A stretch of 64,000 bases of DNA from Corynebacterium sp. 13CS0277 (GCF_002994655.1 NZ_PPDL01000011.1:35727-99726); one strand, 5' to 3'; counted from the stretch's first letter, positions 16,376 to 25,717 are shown. The notes: generated by a model not told the origin, from the letters alone. Translations and numbers: made by a program.

Positions 16376-16663
16376 CTAGTCCTGCCTGCCTGCGAGCACT
16401 GCTTCCAGCTGAGCGACGCGTGTGCGCAGCTGTTCAACTTGTTTCCGCAACCGCTTGTTCTCGAGTGCGAGATCTCCTACGCGGGCGGTCGGCCACTGGC
16501 CGCGCTCGCGCAACTCCGCGAACAAGGTCGTGCGGCTCATGCCGTGCACAGCAGCAATCTCACCGCACGCGACCGTCACGGAGCGGTAGTCCATCCAGGT
16601 ATCCACGAACTCACGCATCGCCTCGGTCTTCACTCGGGGGTCGATGTGTCGGCCACCTCTCAT
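16376..16663 (-). CDS. Transposase orfA-like HTH and coiled-coil protein
   Basis: This 95-residue protein has a helix-turn-helix resembling IS3-type transposase orfA (VACGEIAAVHGMSRTTLFAEL), then a leucine-zipper-like helix (LALENKRLRKQVEQLRTRVAQLEAVL). It overlaps the end of the virB4-like gene by ATGA and the wall hydrolase starts four bases later, so it is embedded in the operon. No orfB or terminal repeats were seen. It looks like a co-opted DNA-binding protein, perhaps an operon regulator. Confidence 0.7.
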   Translation of the reverse strand: MRGGRHIDPRVKTEAMREFVDTWMDYRSVTVACGEIAAVHGMSRTTLFAELRERGQWPTARVGDLALENKRLRKQVEQLRTRVAQLEAVLAGRQD

Positions 16664-18402
16664 AGCGCCGTTTCCTCACCCAGCTTGAAGAAGTCATCAA
16701 ATCGCATGTTGGTGTCGTGCAGGCGATACTCAATTTCGGTCGGGGTGAGGATCGTGCGCACCGGAATACCCGGACTACCGTCTTTCGAGGGCTTAATCAT
16801 GAATTGACCTCGCCCCACAGGGATTGCACGGGCACCCTTGGTACGCGCACGCTTCGGGTGCGCACCCCGCGACCAGCCCACAACCATGGCGGCCTCGGCT
16901 GGAGAAAACTCCAGTTTGTCCGAAAGAATCGACAGCTCCGAGGCCGGCAATCCACCGCAGATGACCATGCCCGCTCGTTCGATGAAGCCCATCGCGGTCT
17001 TCTGGTCTTCAATGCTCGGGAGTGCTTCCAAGTCTTTGAAGGTGTGCGTGATCATGTTCAACACAGTGGCATCCGAGCGGTTCAGACGCGTCAGCGCGTC
17101 AACCTGAGCGACCATGCCGGGGGCTGCGGCCAAGACCTGCCACAGCTCATCCAGCGTCGCTGAGAAGTACTTCTGCGGGGCCAACCCAGCATCTGCCAGC
17201 ATGTGTGCCGCCTCAATAGCACCGAAGGCCGCCGACCAGCAGGCCATCATCACTGCTGCTTTCATAGCTTTGTCTCCACGGTCAATGGCCGAGACGTCGA
17301 TGCAAACAGCGGTTGCATCGACACGAATCGGCGTGGAGGTTTGACCGGCGAAGATGCGGCCGGTTGGCCCATCCAGGAGCGAGCTGAGGCTGAGCATGAG
17401 GTCATCGACGCGCAGGTCCCATTCGTGCTTATCGCGTGCACGACCCTTGTCCATCAGCTGCGGCGAGCCGTTCTGGAGGTGATCGATTAGCTCCGAGAGC
17501 ACGGGAGGGTTGTCCCAGTCGATGGATTCAGACTCGTAGATTTCACGCAGTGCTACCGAGACCAGCATGGATTCCCAGTCGCGGATCGGTTCACCACGGC
17601 CCAGCGAAACCAGGGTCGAAACGACGTTGACCTGGCGACCATGAACCTGCTCGCGGGCACGCTCGAGGAGCGCTTCCAGCTCCTCCAGTCGTTCCGCATC
17701 ACCAGCTTCGCGCAGCTCGACGACCTGTGCTTCGAGCTGTGGGATGACGCGCCCCAGTGCGCCGACGTCAAGAGGGTTCAAGGTACCGGCACCGTGGCCG
17801 ATGGTGACTACTTGCCCGCCTACCTGGTGGACGAAGCCGACATACTCGGCCTTGATGTCTCCAGCGATGATCGGGATATGACCTTGGGCGACGTCGCCCA
17901 TGAGCATCTTGCGAATCAGGGTGGACTTCCCCAGGCCCGGCAGCGACAGCACGAAGCAGGAGGGGTTCGCGATGATCCCCTCGCGGAACCACGACAGGGG
18001 GTCGCAGGCAATCTCCGCGCCCGTGATGACATGCTCACCCAGCGGCGTACCAATCACCGGCGCAGGAGCGCCGACGACGTTGGGGTTGAATCCGCCAGAG
18101 AGGTTGGTGGTGGTCTGCCACTCTTTCGGGCCAGAGACCACACTGGCCTCACCAGACCACTTCCCCGAGTACCCTCGCTGCTTGGGGTTAGAGAACACGT
18201 TCTCATGGGCAGTGGGCTGCACGCCGTCAGCGATTGAAGCCATACGTTCAACGCGCGCGATCTCGCGGGTGTTGTCCTTGACCCAGCGCCGGTAGGTGCG
18301 TCCCTGCTTGGTATACCAGGCAGGTGCCTGAGCATTGCCGGACACGATGTCCTGGTGCAGCTGGTGCATGGCGGCAACGTCGACCGTGCTCAGTGTGCTC
18401 AT
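16660..18402 (-). CDS. VirB4-type ATPase of the T4SS
   Basis: This 580-residue protein has a P-loop at 153-161 (SLPGLGKST), an ATPase core with IIAGDIKAEYVGFV, a Walker B-like TLDELWQVL and a late arginine-rich stretch. VirB4 proteins power pilus assembly and substrate transfer at the membrane base. The membrane-interacting N-terminal half usual in VirB4 is short here. The genes at 18399-19337 and 19342-20832 may supply that part. The start overlaps the upstream gene by ATGA and the end overlaps the next gene by ATGA. Confidence 0.88.
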   Translation of the reverse strand: MSTLSTVDVAAMHQLHQDIVSGNAQAPAWYTKQGRTYRRWVKDNTREIARVERMASIADGVQPTAHENVFSNPKQRGYSGKWSGEASVVSGPKEWQTTTNLSGGFNPNVVGAPAPVIGTPLGEHVITGAEIACDPLSWFREGIIANPSCFVLSLPGLGKSTLIRKMLMGDVAQGHIPIIAGDIKAEYVGFVHQVGGQVVTIGHGAGTLNPLDVGALGRVIPQLEAQVVELREAGDAERLEELEALLERAREQVHGRQVNVVSTLVSLGRGEPIRDWESMLVSVALREIYESESIDWDNPPVLSELIDHLQNGSPQLMDKGRARDKHEWDLRVDDLMLSLSSLLDGPTGRIFAGQTSTPIRVDATAVCIDVSAIDRGDKAMKAAVMMACWSAAFGAIEAAHMLADAGLAPQKYFSATLDELWQVLAAAPGMVAQVDALTRLNRSDATVLNMITHTFKDLEALPSIEDQKTAMGFIERAGMVICGGLPASELSILSDKLEFSPAEAAMVVGWSRGAHPKRARTKGARAIPVGRGQFMIKPSKDGSPGIPVRTILTPTEIEYRLHDTNMRFDDFFKLGEETAL

Positions 18403-19337
18403 GCTACGACTCCTGACTTAGTAGTGCGGGTAAAGGTCTTCTGGTTCTGCCAGCCGTAGACCGGCAGGCATGAGGCCTGGAGGAGACCAAGGTGTTGACG
18501 CCCCGTCAGGCGGAGCAAACGAAGCCTCGCGCGCGGGCTAAGAACGGCCAAGATTTCAGCGACAATGGCGTCGACGATATCCAGCTCCTCCCCTGTGACC
18601 ACCAGCAACGAGCTGGTGCGCGATGGTGCGACGTCAGGGTGAACCTGCCGGTATTGGGAGTGCGTTGGCCGCGCAGTGCGGATCAGGCGCAGCGACTCGG
18701 GCATCTCCGAAGCACAAAGGACGTCGTGTACCTCTCTGAAGGCTTCAGCACCAGCTGCATCGTTGCTGTCGATCTCGAACACCACCGAGTACCGGCCAGC
18801 GTGCTTGATGTATTCAGCGTGGAGTTCTCCGGTCATAGCAGCAGGTGGGAACAGCTGGACAGCGTCTGCGTCGACAAGGTAAGAGTTCGCCAGCTCTGTC
18901 ACTCTCGTTGCATCCAGCGGTAGCCAGGAGTATTCGTAATCCTCTGGGGCATAGAGTCCCGGCGCCTTGACCGCGATGGACGTCAAAAACCCCGTAAGGT
19001 CCTTTTTCACCTCTGCTGCCGAGGTGCGGAACGTGATGAAGCTGTAGTCCGGTTCGTCACCGCCGCAGAACGTCGAGATAATCGACGCTGCGAGCACCCC
19101 TTGGGTGGCATCTGCTCCGCATACAAGATCGAGCCAGGTGTCCTTCTCGTGCAGCTCGAGCAACCCGTCGGCAGCCTGGAGCACGAGCGTCGCCTGGTGA
19201 AACGGGGTGTCTACAATAAGTCCCAGGTCAAAGCCTGCCGCGTCACGAATCTCGTGCAGGCTCAGCCCCTTGGTTTCAGGCAGGATAATCGGGCGAGCTT
19301 TACTCGCCACTTCTTTGTTCTTCTTCCGTCCGAACAT
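18399..19337 (-). CDS. T4SS operon protein, possibly the split N-terminal part of VirB4
   Basis: This 312-residue protein starts at 19337 (MFGRKKNKEVASK), five bases past the previous stop, with GGAAG inside that gene as ribosome site. No membrane segment is clear. Its strand-helix pattern and position directly before the VirB4-type ATPase resemble the N-terminal domain of VirB4/TrbE proteins. The family was not recognised directly. It overlaps the ATPase gene by ATGA, which suggests equal synthesis and a complex. Confidence 0.72.
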   Translation of the reverse strand: MFGRKKNKEVASKARPIILPETKGLSLHEIRDAAGFDLGLIVDTPFHQATLVLQAADGLLELHEKDTWLDLVCGADATQGVLAASIISTFCGGDEPDYSFITFRTSAAEVKKDLTGFLTSIAVKAPGLYAPEDYEYSWLPLDATRVTELANSYLVDADAVQLFPPAAMTGELHAEYIKHAGRYSVVFEIDSNDAAGAEAFREVHDVLCASEMPESLRLIRTARPTHSQYRQVHPDVAPSRTSSLLVVTGEELDIVDAIVAEILAVLSPRARLRLLRLTGRQHLGLLQASCLPVYGWQNQKTFTRTTKSGVVA

Positions 19338-19341
19338 CGTT

Positions 19342-20832
19342 TTACGCTTCCGTGAGTCTAGAGGTAGTGGACTTCGCCCACGGCACCTGCCCGAACCCGA
19401 GCGAGGCTTGAAACCCGGCATCTTGCTGACGTTTCATCCTCTGCAAAGTGATCGACGAGCCTGCCGCGAGCTGCTCAATGTCATGGATGACGCGATTAAA
19501 ATCTTCCTCCGGCGTCACGGTGGCAGTGACGAACATCGACGTGCGGCCAAGCTGAGCGCCTCGTGCTTGAGCACGGCGAGCTGCTTCCGTCGTCTCTAGT
19601 CGCATCTCCGCCTTAGCAGAGGTGATAGATCTCGAGGAGTTCGCCGCCACCATCGCATCGCGGTGTTCAGCTTCGACTCGGATCGCACCCTGACCAGCGC
19701 TGAAGGGGCGATAGACCAGGGCAACACGCTTACGCTGGATGCGGTCATGCGGCTGCATCAAGGACGACAGGATCGTGTCTTCGAAGGTCGAACGAGGCGC
19801 GTCTTTCATCTCCCAAGTCACCGACTTCGCACCACAGTGCTCGTAATAGTTATTGGTTGTCACTGCCCAGTTCGGCCCCGCATCCTGCCAGAGCATTCCG
19901 TGCCCCTCACCAGTCAGAGCGATTTCTTCAAAATCGGCCTCGGTGGGCGGGTTGTAGAACATGTGAATGCGCGCCACTGCTTGCTCGTAAGTCATTGGCT
20001 CAGCCAAGATCCCCGCGTACTGCACTGTGTCTGCCCACGTGCCGATGCGGGTCGCGATATTCCTGATGTACGACTCGTCAGTGAGCTGGGACTTATCCAG
20101 CTTGATGGTGATAGCTATGTGCGCCATCACCTCCGGACGGGCCAAGGCAATCACGGAGGCAGCTTCGGTGACGATGCGCTTGGCGATTGCCGGCGCGTCG
20201 TCGGCGATAATCGCCCGCACCTCGTTGTTGACCAACTCACCTGTGCCAGGTCGGGTAGCGACCACTGTCACGACCTGGGCAATGTCACCGGACAGCGAGA
20301 ACTTAGCCAGCCAGTTGCACCACTCGGCAGTCCGAAGGTTACGCTCCGCCTGTGTCATGGCTGTCTGCCCAGTCATTTGGCAGTCAAGCAGCACTGTGAC
20401 TTCACGACGAGGACGGTCGAGGATCATCACGAAGGGGGGACGATTTGGGCTATACACGGCCTCAATCGCCTCTGTGCGTGCGAAGAGTCCGGGCAGTCGA
20501 CGGTGGCCACCAGGAATGCGACTATTGGGTCCAGAGACATAGATGTGGGAGTTGTTCGCTACACGGCGGCGGTTTTGCCACAGGATCTGCGCAGCTTGTG
20601 CCAGCGATCGGTTACCCCACCTGACGCTCACCAGTACGACCACAAAGATGGTCATAGGGAGCACCACAAGGAAAGCAAAGAGTGTTTGTCCTGCAATCTG
20701 GGTCAACAGGAAGATCAGGAAGCCGACTGCGATAACAATCGTGGCTTTCATGCTGAACGGCCCCACTCCAGTTCGCCGCTGGGGCTGACCGAGAAGGTAC
20801 TGAACCGGTTGTTCGAGTTCCTTGTCACTCAT
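19342..20832 (-). CDS. SCO6880-family (VirB3-like/PrgI-like) membrane protein
   Basis: This 496-residue protein has two membrane helices near the N-terminus (about 30-48 and 50-70), then a long cytoplasmic region. It resembles actinobacterial SCO6880-type proteins found beside VirB4 in conjugative elements, in which a VirB3/PrgI-like anchor is fused to a VirB4 N-domain-like part without an ATPase site. No Walker motif is seen. AGGTGA precedes the ATG. It probably forms the inner-membrane platform with the two following genes. Confidence 0.8.
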   Translation of the reverse strand: MSDKELEQPVQYLLGQPQRRTGVGPFSMKATIVIAVGFLIFLLTQIAGQTLFAFLVVLPMTIFVVVLVSVRWGNRSLAQAAQILWQNRRRVANNSHIYVSGPNSRIPGGHRRLPGLFARTEAIEAVYSPNRPPFVMILDRPRREVTVLLDCQMTGQTAMTQAERNLRTAEWCNWLAKFSLSGDIAQVVTVVATRPGTGELVNNEVRAIIADDAPAIAKRIVTEAASVIALARPEVMAHIAITIKLDKSQLTDESYIRNIATRIGTWADTVQYAGILAEPMTYEQAVARIHMFYNPPTEADFEEIALTGEGHGMLWQDAGPNWAVTTNNYYEHCGAKSVTWEMKDAPRSTFEDTILSSLMQPHDRIQRKRVALVYRPFSAGQGAIRVEAEHRDAMVAANSSRSITSAKAEMRLETTEAARRAQARGAQLGRTSMFVTATVTPEEDFNRVIHDIEQLAAGSSITLQRMKRQQDAGFQASLGFGQVPWAKSTTSRLTEA

Positions 20833-20853
20833 AGTTAGGTCACCTACCTTTCG

Positions 20854-22626
20854 CTATCGGTGCATTTGGCCGGGGTACCCGAGCGAGCCTTCGAAGATCT
20901 GGGTGCCCGAGTTGGCCGTGGACTGGATGAATTGGGCTGCCTGCACCCCTGCACGGGATGCGCCAGCGACTACCGCGCCTGTACCGCGCGCGAAATTGCG
21001 GGCCGCGCCGCCGATAACACGAGAAGCTCCTGAGATGCCTCGACCGGCCGCTGAGGCCCCTGCTCGTGCCCGGCTTGCCGCTCCTGTGCGAGCACCGCCG
21101 GGCTGACTCTCCGTCGACGCTGCCGTCCGGCCGGTGCCGCCTAAGGTGCTGCGAGACCCAGGGTTGGCACCGGAGGGCGCGGCGGAGCCTCCACCGCCGC
21201 CCCCGCCGCCCCCAGCACGTAAACGATTACCTCGAGGCGCACCCGAAGGCGCAGCTGCAGTCGAGGCAGGACCGCGTAGAGACGGGGTACCGGCACTGGT
21301 GCGGGCGCCGACTCCACCTCCACCGCCAAAGGGGCCACCGCCACCCCCGGCAGCTCCGCCTCCGGAGCCTCCTGGTCGGGTGCCACCCTTTCCTCCCATC
21401 AAGGCTGACAAACCACCGCCCATAGAGCCGAGCGCACCCAGGGTAGCGCCAGCAGCTCCACCGACACCTGCCGCGAACGCCCCTGCGCTGCCACCGCCAG
21501 CTTGGGCGACGGCGGGCACGATCATGCGCACCAGAGCAGGGGCAGAGAAGCCCGCAAGAGCGATCATCAACGCGTTGATAATCGCACCCATCATGTCATC
21601 ACCACTGCCAGGCAGAGTGACGTACCAGAGGGTCACCGAATAGAACAGTGCGGAGATAGGCTTAAAGGCAATGGCGGCGATAATCCAGCCTTCGAGGTGT
21701 TTGAGGCCATTCTTTCCCGTCTCGGAGAACGAAGCTGCTGCAAACAGCGCTGCAATGCCGACAGCGATAGGAAGCATCAGCTGGCGGATAACCAGCGCGA
21801 CCAACTGCATACAGGAACCAGCGAGAGCGACCAACCCGAGCACAAGCATGACCACCGGGCCGAGCTTGACATCCTCCAGTGCTGTCATCTCGATGAAGCT
21901 GTTGGGATCCGTCGCACCGAAGTTATCCATGATGGCTTGAGCAAGCGCGTCTGACGCCCAGAAGCCGCCCGTAGCGATAGCGGGCACGAGTGTGGAGTAG
22001 ACGAGCCAATGACCCACCTGGCTCCCGACGTCCTCGATGCCTTCTTGCAGCCCCATGCGGCGCGACGCTGCGATCCGAGCGCCACCGATGATGAAGCCTG
22101 CGATGAGGAAGAAGCCTGAAATCCCGAGGACGATGTTGAGTACGCCACGAATGTTGGCATCAAGTTGGCCGTTCGCCCCGTAGTTGTAGTCCATCCAGAA
22201 GGTCATCGCGATGGTGAGCATCTGGGTGTTGCCCTCCATCACTGCCCTGGTGAACTTACCCACGGGATCGTTCCAGAAACCGGCCACCTTATCCTTGGCC
22301 GCCTTTGCCGTATCGATGGGATGCGCCAAGCCGGCCCAGACCCCACAAATCGCTTTCAGGTTGCTTTTACCCGAGCCATCCATAAGGTCTTCGCCGATTA
22401 CCCCATCTGGCGTGAGAACCCCTTCAAGCTTTGCATGGTTCGGATTGTCCGGGTTTAGGGGGTCATTAGACTCCAGGAGCTGCAAGCAATCCCGGTAGGA
22501 AGCGGACACCTTGGCCCCATTTACGTTAACGGGGTCACCCTTTTCTACATCCTGAGCCAGCGCAGGAGACGCAGAGAAGAGGACAAAGAGCAGTACCGCT
22601 AGCAGTGAGCTACTTACCTTGTTCAA
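20854..22626 (-). CDS. VirB6/TrbL-like polytopic membrane protein with Gly-rich tail
   Basis: This 590-residue protein has a signal peptide (MNKVSSSLLAVLLFVLFSAS, then PALAQ) and about six hydrophobic segments between residues 140 and 385. A cytoplasmic or disordered Gly/Ala/Ser/Arg-rich C-terminal 200 residues follows. This is the architecture of VirB6/TrbL channel proteins in Gram-positive conjugation systems. The start is TTG with a weak GAGG upstream. The extreme GC-rich repeats at 21000-21480 encode the Gly-rich tail. Confidence 0.85.
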   Translation of the reverse strand: MNKVSSSLLAVLLFVLFSASPALAQDVEKGDPVNVNGAKVSASYRDCLQLLESNDPLNPDNPNHAKLEGVLTPDGVIGEDLMDGSGKSNLKAICGVWAGLAHPIDTAKAAKDKVAGFWNDPVGKFTRAVMEGNTQMLTIAMTFWMDYNYGANGQLDANIRGVLNIVLGISGFFLIAGFIIGGARIAASRRMGLQEGIEDVGSQVGHWLVYSTLVPAIATGGFWASDALAQAIMDNFGATDPNSFIEMTALEDVKLGPVVMLVLGLVALAGSCMQLVALVIRQLMLPIAVGIAALFAAASFSETGKNGLKHLEGWIIAAIAFKPISALFYSVTLWYVTLPGSGDDMMGAIINALMIALAGFSAPALVRMIVPAVAQAGGGSAGAFAAGVGGAAGATLGALGSMGGGLSALMGGKGGTRPGGSGGGAAGGGGGPFGGGGGVGARTSAGTPSLRGPASTAAAPSGAPRGNRLRAGGGGGGGGGSAAPSGANPGSRSTLGGTGRTAASTESQPGGARTGAASRARAGASAAGRGISGASRVIGGAARNFARGTGAVVAGASRAGVQAAQFIQSTANSGTQIFEGSLGYPGQMHR

Positions 22627-22644
22627 CTACCGCACCAGCCTCGA

Positions 22645-23565
22645 TTAAGCCTTCTTCACGAGGGTGAACCCTCGCAGATCTTCGGCTACACCTTGGTCAG
22701 CTTGCTTAGCGTCTTGCTTGCTTTCGACGAGCACCCACATACCGTCCTCGTAGCGCATGGGCAACCGCGTCAGCTCGTAAATGAAGCCACCAGACTCAAT
22801 ATCGGGAACCCGAGAAGCAGTAATGACCACCACAATGTCGCCACCACAGTTTTCAACCTTGAAACCGTCCATAGCTGGGTAGACACCGCCGTGCGGAATC
22901 GGATAGACGGCGCCAAGGTCCACCAGACGCTTGGTAGACACGGAGTCAGAGAACCGCGTGACGTATTCCACCGCAATAGGATCCCGATAAGACATTGCCA
23001 TCGTAACGATATTACTGGCGGCAATTGCGGCTGCGGTTGCAGTTTTTGCGTAGCCGGTGGGAATCAGCCCCTCGAAGTTCGTCGGCCCTTGATTCGAGAC
23101 GGCAAGCGAGCGCCCATGAACATACTGCTGCTGAATGGTCACCGTGTCTGGAGTTTCACATACCAGGGTGTCAGTGGGAACAAATTCCCCGAACGGTTCT
23201 CCATTCTCTCCGACCGGCATGTAAATAGGGTCCCCCAGGAGGTCCATGCCATATTTACCAATTTGATATTTGGAATCGTCAAAGAACTGTCGGTCGAAGT
23301 ACCGCTGGTGAGGGTCAAAGCCCTCGGGGTAGTCGATCTTCAGCTCTCGCAGGACCTTGTCGCCCTCAGGCTTGACGTAGCTGGTCGTCACGGCTGCGCT
23401 AGGCGCACTCTGGGCCGATTCCTGAGCTACGTCCTCACTGTGGCCACCGAAGAGCTTGATGCCCACGCCGATAACGAGCACGAGGGCGAGCACGATCGCT
23501 GCGACGACGAGCAGGAGATTCTTGCGGCTGGCGTTGTCCACAGCGGCGGTTTCAATCTCGCTCAT
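22645..23565 (-). CDS. Membrane-anchored T4SS protein (paralogue A)
   Basis: This 306-residue protein has one membrane anchor (about 17-38) and a large external domain. It contains PTGYAKTATAAAIAASNIVT, which parallels PHGYQASTHGAVLAAMNAQ in the next gene, so the two are probably distant paralogues of a DUF8175-like conjugation family. A VirB8/TcpC-like scaffold role is inferred from topology and location before virB6. The ATG is three bases past the upstream stop. Confidence 0.75.
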   Translation of the reverse strand: MSEIETAAVDNASRKNLLLVVAAIVLALVLVIGVGIKLFGGHSEDVAQESAQSAPSAAVTTSYVKPEGDKVLRELKIDYPEGFDPHQRYFDRQFFDDSKYQIGKYGMDLLGDPIYMPVGENGEPFGEFVPTDTLVCETPDTVTIQQQYVHGRSLAVSNQGPTNFEGLIPTGYAKTATAAAIAASNIVTMAMSYRDPIAVEYVTRFSDSVSTKRLVDLGAVYPIPHGGVYPAMDGFKVENCGGDIVVVITASRVPDIESGGFIYELTRLPMRYEDGMWVLVESKQDAKQADQGVAEDLRGFTLVKKA

Positions 23566-23568
23566 GGT

Positions 23569-24273
23569 CTACTTCTCTTTCTCTTCTGCGGCTTTGCCGA
23601 CGTTCGGACCAAAGGCGACGAAGTTCTTCTCCAGTTGCTCTTCGGTGATTTCCTGCATCTCCACTGCCTGCTCCTGAGTGGGCAGGACGACGCGCCACCC
23701 GCCGGAGGCCTTGCTGAGCTGCACCGGCTGTGCGCCGATGACGCCAGAGGGGTAGCGCACGGCGAGCACGACGACCGCGTCGTCGCCCTGAGGTTCTTCC
23801 ATCTGGAACCCGACGAACTCCGGCGGGTTGCTCTGCAGCTCGTCGGAGACCGTCAGCAGGGAGCGGGCCTGCGCCCACTGCAAGGCACCGTCGCCGGGGG
23901 CGAGCAGGTACTCGATGACCAACGGGTAGGCGTCGTCGCCTGCACCGGCGAGCCACGCCTGAGCGTTCATCGCGGCCAGCACCGCGCCGTGGGTGCTGGC
24001 TTGGTAGCCGTGGGGGATCGGGGTGGGAACGTTGGGGCCCGCCTTGCCGCTCGGCACCTGAATGCCGGCAGGGCCAGCGTTCCACTGGACGCCGAGCGGC
24101 TCACGCTCCTCAGCCGGGGGCTGTGTGGCCGCTTGGCATGCCACAAGGCCAACACCCACGATGACCCACAAAATCAACAGTTGAAGACCGAGCCTGATAG
24201 ATCCGAGGATGAACCGCAGGATCATCCCCGGCAGGTTGAGCACGAAGATGACGACGCTTTTTAGCGAGTTCAC
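23569..24273 (-). CDS. Membrane-anchored T4SS protein (paralogue B)
   Basis: This 234-residue protein has a long hydrophobic N-terminal segment (about 8-46) and then an external domain with the GYxxSTxGAxxAAxNAQ stretch also seen in the neighbouring 306-residue protein. The GTG start has AGAAAGG upstream. A cysteine at the end of the hydrophobic region (GLVACQAATQ) could be a lipobox. It is likely part of the secretion scaffold. Confidence 0.75.
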   Translation of the reverse strand: MNSLKSVVIFVLNLPGMILRFILGSIRLGLQLLILWVIVGVGLVACQAATQPPAEEREPLGVQWNAGPAGIQVPSGKAGPNVPTPIPHGYQASTHGAVLAAMNAQAWLAGAGDDAYPLVIEYLLAPGDGALQWAQARSLLTVSDELQSNPPEFVGFQMEEPQGDDAVVVLAVRYPSGVIGAQPVQLSKASGGWRVVLPTQEQAVEMQEITEEQLEKNFVAFGPNVGKAAEEKEK

Positions 24274-24357
24274 AGCTAGTGCCTTTCTGCGAGGTGTTTC
24301 TTATGAGAAAGGGGCTTTTTGCGAACTGGAAGCCCCCCACAAACCAGCAGGACTCGC

Positions 24358-24636
24358 TCAGGCGAAGAATGCCGCCAGCGAGGTAGCCGAAGAGATGACC
24401 ATGACCCCCAGAGCAATGCGCAGGGCACGCACTGCCGGATGAGTAGCAGAGACCGGCTCGCCACGGTCACGGTCGAGGATCATCAATGCCCCAAAGCCAA
24501 TGACGGCCAAGATGCTGACCGCCAGAGCAACGTAGGAGACGATGCCAAGCCAATAGATCGCCGTGGCGGTTACATCCGACGGTGGCGTCCAAGGGCGCGC
24601 CGGAGGGGCTGCTTGAGCCACCCACGTAGCCTTCAC
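24358..24636 (-). CDS. Small two-helix membrane protein, VirB2/TrbC pilin-like (1)
   Basis: This 92-residue protein starts at GTG 24636, six bases after AAAGGAGAG. Longer versions from 24654 or 24657 would place the ribosome site inside the gene. A short external N-terminus with Pro-rich residues is followed by two hydrophobic helices joined by a basic loop (LDRDRGEPVS). Size and topology match VirB2/TrbC pilin-like proteins. The downstream paralogue-like gene has the same plan. Confidence 0.7.
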   Translation of the reverse strand: MKATWVAQAAPPARPWTPPSDVTATAIYWLGIVSYVALAVSILAVIGFGALMILDRDRGEPVSATHPAVRALRIALGVMVISSATSLAAFFA

Positions 24637-24759
24637 TCCCCACTCTCCTTTCATCAATGCTGTTCAGAGGGCATTTTTAGAAACAACTCGATCCGAGCGG
24701 TGTTTCTACACTTCATCATAGTCAGCTTTGAAACAGAAAGCAAGGTGAACGAGGTCTTA

Positions 24760-25053
24760 CTAGAGGAACATGCCGATGATCGCAGACGCCGAGCCAAGGA
24801 TCATCGCACCGAAGCCGATACGCAGGGCCATGGCAGTAGCTTCCTCTGACGTACCTTCGCGACGGGAGAGCGCCAAGGTTGCGCCCGCGATGATGACGCC
24901 GATGATGGCAATGAGGATGCCGATGTAGAAGGCGAGGTTCAGACCCATGTCCATCTTGGCCCGGAAAGCCTCGGGAGCCTGCGGAGACATGTTCTGTCCG
25001 GGCATCTGAGCCAGGATGAGAGTCGCGTTCACACGGTCAATGAGGTTGTTCAT
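24760..25053 (-). CDS. Small two-helix membrane protein, VirB2/TrbC pilin-like (2)
   Basis: This 97-residue protein has AAGGA upstream of its ATG. It has hydrophobic helices at about 36-58 and 74-96 joined by SRREGTSEEA, with the length and topology of a conjugative pilin. It lies about 120 bases upstream of the other small two-helix gene (24358-24636). Confidence 0.72.
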   Translation of the reverse strand: MNNLIDRVNATLILAQMPGQNMSPQAPEAFRAKMDMGLNLAFYIGILIAIIGVIIAGATLALSRREGTSEEATAMALRIGFGAMILGSASAIIGMFL

Positions 25054-25108
25054 GTTGAGTAGTTCCTTATCTTCGATTGAGGTTGTTTTCTGATGACGAC
25101 GACAGGGT

Positions 25109-25717
25109 CTAGCTGTCCTGCGCCGTAGCGGATTGGTCGCGGTGCGCCCGGACAGTTGTGAAGATTTCGTCTCCGACCCGCACAACCTGAGCTGGGACGC
25201 GTTCGTCGAGGCCAAGCTTCTTAGCTTTGCGCGAAGTGTCGATCTCATCGCCCGGCTGCCAGGAGGCGAGCTGCTCCTCATCGACCAGCCGCAACTTCGG
25301 CAGGTAGCCGATCCGCCAGACCGGCAACTGCTCCTCAAGCATTCGCAGCTTGTGCATCAGATCTTTGGGCAGCTTCCCCGGCACATCGGCCACGACCACG
25401 AGGCCCACGATGTTTGCGGCACCGGTGTCGTTGAGGATGGTCTGCCCAGCAGCTTCCAGTCCCGCCTTAGTGGAACGAGCCACGACCACGCAGGCTGTTG
25501 AGTCGTCTTCCTGCGGCCAGGTTCGCGAAGCATCTGCTGCGGGCAGCCAGAAGCGCTCGAGAGTGGTGACACCTGCGCCGCCATGGGCCGCAACGAGCCA
25601 AAACGCTGGAGCGAACGTGGCAGGCATGTCATCCTTGGGTTCGCCTGTAAAGAGTGGTCCAGTCGCGTGCGGCAACTTGTAACGGTCGCGCACACGAGTG
25701 ATTCTCGGGGTTGTCAT
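25109..25717 (-). CDS. DUF6668-like protein with ParA/MinD-like P-loop remnant
   Basis: This 202-residue protein has WLVAAHGGAGVTTL at about 40-53, similar to the deviant Walker A of ParA/MinD ATPases but without the usual signature lysine. It also has a switch-like segment (IVGLVVVADVPGKLP). It resembles DUF6668 proteins found in actinobacterial conjugation clusters. It may be a polarity or regulatory factor for the secretion apparatus. Nucleotide binding is uncertain. Confidence 0.68.
   Translation of the reverse strand: MTTPRITRVRDRYKLPHATGPLFTGEPKDDMPATFAPAFWLVAAHGGAGVTTLERFWLPAADASRTWPQEDDSTACVVVARSTKAGLEAAGQTILNDTGAANIVGLVVVADVPGKLPKDLMHKLRMLEEQLPVWRIGYLPKLRLVDEEQLASWQPGDEIDTSRKAKKLGLDERVPAQVVRVGDEIFTTVRAHRDQSATAQDS

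Noticed and set aside
16376..16663. Complete insertion sequence
   Set aside because: No orfB, no terminal inverted repeats and ATGA overlap with virB4 show it is an operon gene.
20980..21480. Gly-rich coding repeats as a satellite or recombination hot spot
   Set aside because: They fit a disordered Gly-rich tail of the VirB6-like protein and stay in frame.
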